Assembly: GCA_014729495.1 (NCBI GenBank)
Contig: WJJV01000071.1
Location: 1-12,802 of the forward strand
DNA length: 12,802 bases
Source: Candidatus Woesearchaeota archaeon
Lineage (GTDB): Archaea; Nanobdellota; Nanobdellia; Woesearchaeales; UBA12501
Direction of reading: 5' to 3'
Shown here piece by piece: positions 1 through 5,168 of the stretch (position 1 is the first letter of the stretch; each line of letters begins with the position of its first letter). Position numbers and translations under genes: made by a program. The notes beneath the pieces were generated by a model. The model saw only the letters and a program-made list of their open reading frames with translations, was not told the DNA's origin and did not search any database.

Positions 1-2
1 CT

Positions 3-191
3 AATGATTTACTCTTGTGGGCAGATGTTGTGTTTGTGATGGAAGACGAACAAAGAAAGAAAATTGGAGAGTTGTTTCCTAAAGAATATTTAAAGAAAAG
101 AATTATAAGCTTAGATATTCCAGATATTTATGATTTTAATGATGAAAAGCTTAAAAAAGAACTGATTGATAAGGTAAAGCGATATTATTAA
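3..191 (+). CDS. Predicted protein tyrosine phosphatase, C-terminal part (COG4551-like), cut by window start
   Basis: An open frame enters from the left edge and ends at TAA 189-191, leaving 62 residues. The stretch WADVVFVMEDEQRKKI, followed by LDIPDIYDFND and a basic-aromatic end (VKRYY), matches my knowledge of the C-terminus of the small archaeal and bacterial 'predicted protein tyrosine phosphatase' family (COG4551, low-molecular-weight phosphatase fold). In that fold the DIPD segment near the C-terminus carries the general-acid aspartate. The catalytic Cx5R loop lies at the N-terminus of the family and is outside the window, so activity cannot be judged. The gene is AT-rich like its neighbours up to about 3.2 kb. 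It converges on the minus-strand gene at 198 with a 6-base gap and no visible terminator. The family call rests on recognition of this tail only. Confidence 0.72.
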   Translation, partial: NDLLLWADVVFVMEDEQRKKIGELFPKEYLKKRIISLDIPDIYDFNDEKLKKELIDKVKRYY

Positions 192-197
192 GTAGAG

Positions 198-1064
198 TTA
201 TTCATCTTTTTCTCCAAGATTTGTCTCAAATAAATTTCTACCAGAAGTCTCGTATCTAGCTACTTTTTTACCCCACAATAAATCAAAATAAATTGGATAA
301 AAATCCCTAGACTTATTTTTTGCTTTAATTTTAATAAACTTCTGCAATAAGATATAATCCTTTTTATCAGTTAGTTCTCCATAGGATATCGTTGGTTTAT
401 CTGGTTCTTTTTGTATTTCTTCTTCTTTAAATTGTTTCATTTTTTCATTGTAGTTTTTCCATCTAATCTTAGAAGTCAAGCTTTTTAACTTTTTTTGAAA
501 ATCATCTGTAAACTCTTCTTTTTTCAGGGAGGCATCTAATTTTGGTTCATTTTCGTTAGTAAAGTCAATAAATATCTCTGAAGAGAATAATTGGCTATCT
601 AAAGGTAAGAACAATAGAGGGACTAATCTTTTTTTGTCCTCCTTGTTTAACTTGTTATCCATGGCGACCAAATGTTCGATATATAAATCGATTGGTTTTC
701 TTAACCTATTATAAGAGTTTAGTTTATTTTCAATTATTATTCCTTTTAGTTCTTCTTTGACCTGTTCTAATATATACTCTTCCAACCTGAGTATATCCTC
801 AGGATGATATGCTCCCCTCAGTCTTTTGATAACTAACTCTTCATTATTAAGAAAAAAACGTTTATATGCTTCTGATGCACCTTTCTTGTTTTTTCTCGTA
901 AATCCCCTAAAAGTATTTCCACTGACAGCAGAATACTTCTTTTTACAAGAGTTACCTTTTACTTTAGTGCCTTCAATAATTTCACTATAAGAATATGTTT
1001 TGTTAGGATTTAAGAATATCTCCTCTCCCTTCTTCCTAACCTTTTCCCAATCAATTTCATCCAT
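198..1064 (-). CDS. Unrecognised 288-residue protein, co-transcribed with a CARF-like regulator
   Basis: I do not recognise this family. The protein is highly charged and lysine- and glutamate-rich. It has no signal peptide, membrane segment or cysteine pairs, so it is probably cytoplasmic. The N-terminal 80 residues contain a basic patch (SCKKKYSAVSGNTFRGFTRKNKKG, here broken as SCKKKYSAVSG then NTFRGFTRKNKKG, about residues 39-62) that could touch nucleic acid. The middle (about 85-150) is predicted largely helical. The C-terminus has an aromatic segment (YPIYFDLLWG, about 257-266). No nuclease, kinase or helicase motif is visible. ATG 1064 lies 9 bases after the stop of the upstream regulator gene, with a weak GGA-type site between, so translation from the same mRNA is likely. 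Its AT-rich composition suggests accessory origin. A role as the output or partner of the regulator is inferred from position only. Confidence 0.8.
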   Translation of the reverse strand: MDEIDWEKVRKKGEEIFLNPNKTYSYSEIIEGTKVKGNSCKKKYSAVSGNTFRGFTRKNKKGASEAYKRFFLNNEELVIKRLRGAYHPEDILRLEEYILEQVKEELKGIIIENKLNSYNRLRKPIDLYIEHLVAMDNKLNKEDKKRLVPLLFLPLDSQLFSSEIFIDFTNENEPKLDASLKKEEFTDDFQKKLKSLTSKIRWKNYNEKMKQFKEEEIQKEPDKPTISYGELTDKKDYILLQKFIKIKAKNKSRDFYPIYFDLLWGKKVARYETSGRNLFETNLGEKDE

Positions 1065-1073
1065 CTTCCAATC

Positions 1074-1793
1074 TCACTCAAAAACCTTAAGCATCATCCT
1101 TCCATTCTCGTTGATGCTTACTGTTGCTGCTTTTCTGTTGCCCTCAACTTTTATAAGCTTCCAGTCATATTCAAGCTTGTCAATTATCCTCCTGTTTACC
1201 TTGACATTTATATTTTTTGTGCATAGTTCTTCTGGTTCAAGAAGGTTTTCTTGGGCATATCTTACAATATCTCTTTTTCTCCTTTCTTTTTCTGCTATAA
1301 ATTTCAGTGCTTCAATTAGTTCTGGCTCTGGCAGGAGTATCTTGAATGTCGGTATTTCTTGTATTCCTTTTACTCCTTGGGATAATACTTTTGGGCTTTT
1401 TGATGATTGGCCATATTGCTCGGTTTCAGCATAATATGGGGTTACATCTTCCTTTGACATCATTGCAGACATCATCCCAGCTATCGTGGCTCTTTTATTA
1501 CCTGTAGATAGGTTTATGTAAATCAGATTTCCTTTCTCCTGATCTAGAACTCGGTTAATATTGCGCAGGATATCATAAACATCGCTGATATTACAGTGTA
1601 TGACCTTGACATCACTTATTCCTTGTTTTTTGACCTCTTTTAGAGCATTTTCAACATTTTCTTCTGCTTCGTCTTGACCCTTAGTATGAGTCACAAAATA
1701 GACCTTATCAGCCTTATTCTTGATAATAGGTTCTATTATCCTATCTGCCTCATACCCTACTGGGACTATGTGGACTCTTAGTTTCTGGAGCAT
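1074..1793 (-). CDS. CARF-like ligand-sensing winged-helix transcriptional regulator (HFX_2341 / DUF6293 type)
   Basis: This 239-residue protein has a Rossmann-like N-terminal domain and a C-terminal winged helix. The start HIVPVGYEADRIIEPII (8-24), the ADKVYFVTH strand (28-36) and the loop INLSTGNKRATIAG (93-106) fit HFX_2341/DUF6293 regulators. These are related to CARF domains, whose conserved strand-end loop of small residues followed by a basic residue binds cyclic oligonucleotides in Csa3/Csm6-type proteins. Residues about 155-239 (LPEPELIEALKFI, then a basic helix and a beta-wing with KAATVSINENGRMML) form the likely DNA-binding part. In the family these act as transcription regulators. 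Binding of a cyclic nucleotide here is inference. ATG 1793 sits directly beside a perfect inverted repeat (1801-1824), suggesting autoregulation. The gene heads an operon with the unknown gene at 198-1064. No cas genes or CRISPR array lie in the window. Confidence 0.8.
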   Translation of the reverse strand: MLQKLRVHIVPVGYEADRIIEPIIKNKADKVYFVTHTKGQDEAEENVENALKEVKKQGISDVKVIHCNISDVYDILRNINRVLDQEKGNLIYINLSTGNKRATIAGMMSAMMSKEDVTPYYAETEQYGQSSKSPKVLSQGVKGIQEIPTFKILLPEPELIEALKFIAEKERRKRDIVRYAQENLLEPEELCTKNINVKVNRRIIDKLEYDWKLIKVEGNRKAATVSINENGRMMLKVFE

Positions 1794-1800
1794 TTTAACA

Positions 1801-1824
1801 ATATTAACAAGGAAATGTTAATAT
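1801..1824. promoter_or_regulatory. Perfect 9-bp inverted repeat, candidate operator
   Basis: ATATTAACA (1801-1809) and TGTTAATAT (1816-1824) are perfect reverse complements separated by AGGAAA. An extra TTAACA half-site lies at 1795-1800. The repeat covers the presumed start-site region of the minus-strand CARF-like gene (ATG 1793). Its right arm runs into the TATA-like element used by one or both divergent operons. Winged-helix dimers bind such sites, so autorepression plus control of the zinc-ribbon operon is the natural inference. Confidence 0.6.
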
Positions 1825-1829
1825 ATACT
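1819..1829. promoter_or_regulatory. TATA-like element between divergent operons
   Basis: TAATATATACT can be read as an archaeal TATA box on both strands. On the minus strand its first base is about 34 bases from ATG 1793, predicting a start of transcription a few bases before the codon. On the plus strand transcription would begin near 1848-1850, just ahead of or at the ribosome binding site of the gene at 1861. No other good TATA box is seen in the 67-base gap. Shared use is inferred. Confidence 0.45.
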
Positions 1830-1847
1830 TAAAGCTTTCTATTTTTT

Positions 1848-1854
1848 GGAGGTG
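1848..1854 (+). promoter_or_regulatory. Ribosome binding site that fixes the start at ATG 1861
   Basis: GGAGGTG is a strong Shine-Dalgarno match 6 bases before ATG 1861. It overlaps the alternative TTG at 1846, which would extend the protein by five residues. That upstream start is therefore unlikely. Confidence 0.7.
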
Positions 1855-1860
1855 CATAAG

Positions 1861-2031
1861 ATGATAATATGCGATGAATGCAGAACAAATAACCGAAATG
1901 AATCAAGGTATTGCAGGGGATGCGGACAGCCTATTCAATCAACAAGAAGCCATAAAGAATGGGCATCTGATCTTGTAGGAACCAGCAAGGGCAAGCGCAC
2001 AAGATGGGCAACAGACCTGATAGGGTTCTAA
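1861..2031 (+). CDS. Small zinc-ribbon protein with a duplicated WA[ST]DL[VI]G motif
   Basis: This is a 56-residue protein. CDEC (4-7) and CRGC about 14 residues later form a compact four-cysteine zinc ribbon of the kind common at archaeal protein N-termini. After it, WASDLVG and WATDLIGF occur about 14 residues apart, each preceded by basic residues. This looks like a short linear motif repeated in tandem, possibly a docking peptide. There is no membrane segment. The gene is first in a plus-strand trio: its TAA (2029-2031) is one base from the next ATG (2033). I do not know a named family with this layout. It could be a small adaptor or regulator, and its promoter faces that of the CARF-like gene. 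Confidence 0.72.
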   Translation: MIICDECRTNNRNESRYCRGCGQPIQSTRSHKEWASDLVGTSKGKRTRWATDLIGF

Positions 2032-2032
2032 G

Positions 2033-2299
2033 ATGACAGAATGCATTGTCTGCCAGAAAATATTCAAGGCAGACATCAAATCCCACAAGGAAAAAGGAGA
2101 ATATACAGTAGTCAAAGCAGAAGATCTGCTATGCAGTAAAGAATGCAAAGAGACTTACAATGAAGCATTGAAAAATAAGAAAGATGCCTGCTTTGTATGC
2201 GGAAAGAAACAGAAGAAGAAAGACATTGCAGCATGGCACGACGACTACAAGAAAAAAGTCTTCACACCCTACTGTGAGAAATGCCTTTATCCAGAATGA
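2033..2299 (+). CDS. Small protein with two zinc-binding modules (TRASH/FCS-like plus CxxC pair)
   Basis: This 88-residue protein has eight cysteines in four pairs: C4-C7 and C34-C38 (LLCSKEC), then C53-C56 and C81-C84. The first module, a CxxC followed by a CSxxC about 27 residues later, resembles the TRASH/MYM/YHS type of treble-clef zinc site. The second is a CxxC...CxxC ribbon. A lysine-rich linker (KNKKDAC, GKKQKKKD) separates them. Such proteins often bind metal, nucleic acid or protein partners, and nothing visible says which. It starts one base after the previous stop and its TGA overlaps the next ATG (ATGA at 2296-2299), so the three genes are very probably translated from one mRNA. 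Confidence 0.7.
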   Translation: MTECIVCQKIFKADIKSHKEKGEYTVVKAEDLLCSKECKETYNEALKNKKDACFVCGKKQKKKDIAAWHDDYKKKVFTPYCEKCLYPE

Positions 2300-2688
2300 T
2301 AAATACTGATAGATGCGTTCTTGAAAAAGAAATAAAAAGCAGAATCTTAAATAAAGATGATATTCCAAAGCCTTTATTTGCGGAATTTATCGAGAATCTT
2401 TCTTCCTATAGCATCTTAGGTATAGATATCGATGAAGTTTTGAATCATATAGATGGAAGATTGATAAGGATACTTAAATTGAATTCTCAGAACTTAAAAG
2501 ATATTAAAAAGCTTACAGAAAACCTTAAAGCTTCTATTGTTTGTATGAATCTGCCAAAGCATTGCAATGAAGATCACATAAGAGCCATTCTTGATCTTAG
2601 TACGATTAATCATGATGAGGATGAAGATGTTTTGTGGTATGCTAGATTCAGGGATGAAAGTATCAGTGTTCTAATAATATATGTTTAA
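2296..2688 (+). CDS. Unrecognised 130-residue protein, last gene of the zinc-protein trio
   Basis: I do not recognise this protein. It starts at ATG 2296, overlapping the previous TGA by the ATGA arrangement typical of translational coupling. An in-frame ATG at 2281 would lie deeper inside the upstream gene and is less likely. The sequence is mostly helical in character, with IKSRILNKDDIPKPLFAEFI near the N-terminus and an acidic HDEDEDVLWYARF segment near the C-terminus. It ends in a hydrophobic strand (ISVLIIYV) immediately before the stop, which could mean a compact domain or a truncated one. There are no cysteine pairs and no membrane helix. Its close packing with two zinc proteins suggests a shared complex or process. 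Confidence 0.6.
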   Translation: MINTDRCVLEKEIKSRILNKDDIPKPLFAEFIENLSSYSILGIDIDEVLNHIDGRLIRILKLNSQNLKDIKKLTENLKASIVCMNLPKHCNEDHIRAILDLSTINHDEDEDVLWYARFRDESISVLIIYV

Positions 2689-3220
2689 ACAATATGCTTT
2701 CTGAAACGAAGGCAATAACATTCAGTATTTTTGGCTTGCTCTTGCTTTATCGAAGAGGCTTATTTTGCTCGAGCTTTGCATGAGAGATCAAAAACCTATC
2801 GAGAAAGCTTTGTGATGTAAGAAGCAAAAAGTTGCTAAAACTCATGTATAATCTGATTATACGAGATTTTCTTACTGCTTTTCAGGTATATTTGTTAATC
2901 TCATTCCCAAAAAACTTTACAACTGGTGCTTAGTTTATACGACCAAAAGAAAATAACTAATCAATTCATAACTAAATATAACTTAGTATAAATGGTTCGC
3001 TGCGCTCTCTTAAATTCTTCTTAACCATAGGATGAGTCTAAAATTTCAATCCGCCAATGTTTCATCAACTTTTCTAACAAGAGTATTAACATTATATGAT
3101 TTTTCTATAAACCATTCAACATCATCATAATTTTATTGTTATATGCTCATTTTAAAATATGGGGGTCTATCCAATGCCTGTCCTGCTCTTGAATTCAAAT
3201 AAATCAGTTTCTCGAAAACC
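2689..3220. other. Gene-poor AT-rich stretch with inverted repeats and a possible gene remnant
   Basis: No convincing intact gene lies here. It holds a nested inverted-repeat structure (2817-2875), a TTTATAC/GTATAAA pair (2934-2940 and 2986-2992) and a short hairpin candidate ATGGTT/AACCAT (2992-2997 and 3023-3028) whose loop contains CGCTGCGCTC. On the minus strand, 3046-3132 reads as 28 codons with protein-like content (VEWFIEKSYNVNTLV..., ending in a stop) but has no start, so it may be the tail of a decayed gene. The stretch sits at the change from the AT-rich left part to the more GC-rich backbone. It may be a junction left by insertion or deletion. Confidence 0.5.
2817..2875. other. Nested inverted repeat, candidate structured RNA or terminator-like element
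   Basis: GTAAG (2817-2821) pairs with CTTAC (2871-2875). AAAACTC (2837-2843) pairs with GAGATTTT (2863-2870, one A bulged). GTATAA (2846-2851) pairs with TTATAC (2857-2862) around the loop TCTGA. On the 5' side a small hairpin, AGCAA-AAAG-TTGCT (2823-2836), is inserted, giving a three-way-junction-like fold. There is no long T run, so it is not a plain terminator. Strand and function are unknown. Confidence 0.4.
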
Positions 3221-3227
3221 TTATAAA
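3215..3227 (+). promoter_or_regulatory. BRE/TATA promoter of the metallophosphoesterase gene
   Basis: AAAACC followed by TTATAAA (3221-3227) resembles an archaeal BRE plus TATA box. ATG 3251 is 30 bases after the first TATA base, so transcription probably begins at or next to the start codon (leaderless mRNA). This supports ATG 3251 as the true start. Confidence 0.6.
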
Positions 3228-3230
3228 CAA

Positions 3231-3243
3231 CCTGTCAGACAGG
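3231..3243. promoter_or_regulatory. Perfect palindrome between TATA box and start codon
   Basis: CCTGTC-A-GACAGG is a perfect 6-bp dyad placed 3 bases after the TATA box and 7 bases before ATG 3251. A protein bound here would block polymerase recruitment or start-site opening, so it is a candidate operator for the phosphoesterase gene. Confidence 0.4.
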
Positions 3244-3250
3244 CCACCAT

Positions 3251-3799
3251 ATGGCACATTATACTATCTACTGCGACCTTCACACAGGAGCTCCGCATGA
3301 GATCCCCTTGGATGAGTTTACATTCACTAAGAACACTGTTTTCCTGGGAGACAACTTTGACCTCAAGAACTGTCTCAAGACTGACCTTGAGGCCATCATC
3401 GCAAAGAGGCAGGATGTAATGGAAAGATGCAGGAGAACAGGTGGTATCTATGTGACCGGAAACCATTCTCTGGATGACAACCATCTTTATGATACACGGG
3501 ATGGAATCCTTTTCATGCATGGCGATCTTGCCATTAATCACAGTGCAAAGCGGAATACCTCGCGCAGGATGGGAAGATCAAGGATTGCATGGAGCTATCT
3601 TAAGATTTATTATGCAGTAGTGCCTGACTCTATCCCTGTCTTCAACAGTCTTCTGAGGAAAGCCTATGCTCTTGCTGAGGAGAATGACTGCCATACTATC
3701 CTCATGGGGCATTTCCATCCAATGAGGATGATCGAGAAGGATTACAAGGGAAAGAGGATAATCATCATGCCAAGGGGGAAGAATGAAATATCAATTTAG
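3251..3799 (+). CDS. Calcineurin-like metallophosphoesterase
   Basis: This 182-residue protein hydrolyses phosphoester or pyrophosphate bonds using two metal ions; its substrate cannot be read from the sequence. The full signature is present: DLH (9-11), GDNFD (33-37), GNH (70-72), HGD (90-92) and GHFH (153-156). These supply the metal ligands and catalytic histidine of the calcineurin-like superfamily. The third motif reads GNHS rather than the more usual GNHD. The basic helical insert after HGD (about 99-120) and the overall order resemble UDP-diacylglucosamine pyrophosphatase-like (LpxH/YbbF-type) members, but archaea lack lipid A, so that name should not be used. There is no signal peptide, so it is cytoplasmic. 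The gene is a single transcription unit with its own promoter. Its 3' end overlaps the tail of the convergent broken gene at 3791-3953. Confidence 0.88.
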   Translation: MAHYTIYCDLHTGAPHEIPLDEFTFTKNTVFLGDNFDLKNCLKTDLEAIIAKRQDVMERCRRTGGIYVTGNHSLDDNHLYDTRDGILFMHGDLAINHSAKRNTSRRMGRSRIAWSYLKIYYAVVPDSIPVFNSLLRKAYALAEENDCHTILMGHFHPMRMIEKDYKGKRIIIMPRGKNEISI

Positions 3800-3953
3800 A
3801 TCCATATAAACATGCTCAACACAATACTCATCATAGGGTATAGAAACAACCTTTAAACCGCACTTTTCCCAGAACCTCTGTGCCTGAGTCTGCGCAATGC
3901 ACCAGAAGCAACAGGATCATCTTCTTCAGTTCCTCTTTCTTCAGTGTTTCCAT
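3791..3953 (-). pseudogene. Small frameshifted gene at the end of the OFOR operon
   Basis: ATG 3953 follows a strong GAGGTGA site (3958-3964) and begins METLKKEELKKMILLLLVHC, but that frame soon stops (40 codons). From about the HC codons, the next frame continues without interruption as CIAQTQAQRFWEKCGL... to ...EYCVEHVYMDLN and stops at 3791-3793. The two halves together would make a protein of about 54 residues, so one indel appears to break the gene, or the read has an error. The AQRFWEKCGL stretch resembles the late part of GNAT acetyltransferases, but no acetyl-CoA loop is present, so the family is not established. The gene is last in the minus-strand operon, 22 bases after the glutaredoxin-like gene. 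Its end overlaps the convergent phosphoesterase gene. Confidence 0.5.
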
Positions 3954-3975
3954 GCTCTCACCTCATCAATTCTAT

Positions 3976-4260
3976 TCAACTGTTCTTTATCGCCCATTCC
4001 CTGAGCTTTTCATAAGGCACTTCCCTGCAGAAGACAGCTTCTGTCTTCCTGCTGTAGAAACAGGGTATGAGTATCTCTCCTCCGCAGGCAGCCTCAATAA
4101 GTTTCCTCTTTGACTTGATCTCCTTCTTGTTCTTCTCATTGTGCCATATCTCTTTTTTCTCAAACTTTATGCCCACCTCTCTTTCCAGCCTCTCCACAAG
4201 AGGCATCATTGCCTTGCAATGAGGGCATTCCCTTCCATAATAGAGTATCAGTTCTGACAT
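3976..4260 (-). CDS. Glutaredoxin/thioredoxin-fold protein with CPHC active site
   Basis: This 94-residue protein starts with a strand (ELILYYG) leading into the redox motif CPHC (12-15). A helix, a second strand and the loop ILIP (64-66) follow, where the cis-proline of the thioredoxin fold belongs. It then ends in an amphipathic helix. The length fits glutaredoxin- or NrdH-like proteins. Extra cysteines at 59, 67 and 78 are unusual in number and could form a second thiol pair or bind metal. The expected role is thiol-disulfide exchange in the cytoplasm. It lies 49 bases downstream of the OFOR beta gene on the same strand, so it may maintain thiols of that oxygen-sensitive enzyme (inference from position). 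The gap contains a small hairpin right before the start codon. Confidence 0.82.
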   Translation of the reverse strand: MSELILYYGRECPHCKAMMPLVERLEREVGIKFEKKEIWHNEKNKKEIKSKRKLIEAACGGEILIPCFYSRKTEAVFCREVPYEKLREWAIKNS

Positions 4261-4277
4261 CCTTAAACCTGTTAAGG
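4261..4277 (-). promoter_or_regulatory. Hairpin abutting the start codon of the glutaredoxin-like gene
   Basis: In the mRNA sense this is CCTTAA-CAGGT-TTAAGG, a perfect 6-bp stem with a 5-base loop, ending exactly before ATG 4260. It would mask the AGG/AAGG ribosome-binding bases and could tune translation of the gene relative to the OFOR genes upstream. Alternatively it is a protein-binding dyad. Confidence 0.35.
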
Positions 4278-4309
4278 AATAAAGCTCACTTCATTCCCTT
4301 CTCTGTATG

Positions 4310-5155
4310 CTAGCTAAGCTCATCAAGCAGATCATCCATCTTCACACCAGAAATATCCTGTTCCACCAGAGGTTTCCTGCTGATCTGCTCTATCTCATCT
4401 TCATATGTGGGCTTTTCTTCCCTGTAGAATATGCCTATCGGAAGCTTATCTGTCTCAGAAGCTTTTGCGACTGCAGCATCCCTGTCTTTTGGATCATGGT
4501 CTTCGAGCTTGTACAGCTTATCATTGAACCATTCATATGTGTTCTTGTGATTGAATGTGACACAGGGCTGGAATACATCAATAAGAGAGAATCCCTTGTG
4601 ATTCAGGCCCTCAATGATAAGATCCCTCAGATAAGGCACTTCTCCTGCAAAGCCCCTTGCTATGAATGTAGCTCCTGAGGCCAGTGCAAGAGCAATCGGA
4701 TTCACAGGAGGCTCTATGTTTCCATTTGGTGTAGACTTTGTCTCAAATCCTTTCTCTGATGTCGGTGATGTCTGGCCTGTAGTCAGGCCGTAGATCTGAT
4801 TGTTGCAGACAATGTAAGTGACATCCAGGTTCCTTCTCATTGCATGTATGAAATGGCACATGCCTATTCCATAGCCGTCTCCATCCCCTCCTATGCACAC
4901 TACCTTGAGCTTATGGTTTGCAAGCCTTAGTCCCATTGCAACAGGAAGTATCCTGCCATGGATGCTCTCAAAGCCGTATGTGTCAATATACTGATGATAC
5001 TTGTCAGAGCATCCAATGCCATTCACGACTACAGTTTCCTTTTTCTTCAGGTCTGCTTTGGCAAATGCCTGCTTCACAGCCATGAGTATGCCGAAGTTTC
5101 CGCATCCAGGACACCACACTGGCTTGTTTTGGGTGTTATAATCTTCTGGTTTCAT
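4310..5155 (-). CDS. korB: 2-oxoacid:ferredoxin oxidoreductase, beta subunit (thiamine diphosphate binding)
   Basis: This 281-residue catalytic subunit oxidatively decarboxylates a 2-oxoacid with CoA, passing electrons to ferredoxin. The thiamine diphosphate site is clear: GGDGDGYGIG (89-98) then NNQIYGLTTGQTSPTS (118-133). Four cysteines sit where archaeal OFORs hold their single [4Fe-4S] cluster: C15 and C18 (WCPGCGNFG), C49 (GIGCS) and C198 (QPCVTFN). Length and motifs match the two-subunit archaeal type. The start is placed at ATG 5155 because a GAGGTG site (5163-5168) precedes it and the family begins just before the WCPGCG motif. A longer frame from 5254 would add 33 residues overlapping the alpha gene. 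It lies 13 bases after the alpha-subunit stop. Pyruvate versus 2-oxoglutarate preference cannot be decided by eye, so the symbol is provisional. Confidence 0.92.
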   Translation of the reverse strand: MKPEDYNTQNKPVWCPGCGNFGILMAVKQAFAKADLKKKETVVVNGIGCSDKYHQYIDTYGFESIHGRILPVAMGLRLANHKLKVVCIGGDGDGYGIGMCHFIHAMRRNLDVTYIVCNNQIYGLTTGQTSPTSEKGFETKSTPNGNIEPPVNPIALALASGATFIARGFAGEVPYLRDLIIEGLNHKGFSLIDVFQPCVTFNHKNTYEWFNDKLYKLEDHDPKDRDAAVAKASETDKLPIGIFYREEKPTYEDEIEQISRKPLVEQDISGVKMDDLLDELS

Positions 5156-5162
5156 CAGAGCG

Positions 5163-5168
5163 CACCTC
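5163..5168 (-). promoter_or_regulatory. Ribosome binding site deciding the OFOR beta start
   Basis: GAGGTG in the mRNA sense begins at the A of the alpha-subunit stop region and sits 7 bases before ATG 5155. This supports the short form of the beta subunit. Confidence 0.65.

Noticed and set aside
2812..2856. Possible box C/D guide RNA (GTGATGT and CTGA)
   Set aside because: The C-like box lacks the final A, spacing to CTGA is too long for a guide, and no second C'/D' pair is found.
2992..3028. ATGGTT...AACCAT hairpin with a CGCTGCGCTC loop
   Set aside because: The arms are short and the loop of 25 bases is long. No second copy is seen in the window, so it was not called a repeat element.
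3046..3132. Protein-like 28-codon minus-strand segment
   Set aside because: It has no start codon or ribosome binding site, and a stop-free run of this length is not rare. It is mentioned only as a possible remnant.
3159..3419. Plus-strand 86-codon frame overlapping the phosphoesterase start
   Set aside because: It overlaps the promoter and the well-supported metallophosphoesterase in another frame and has no family resemblance.
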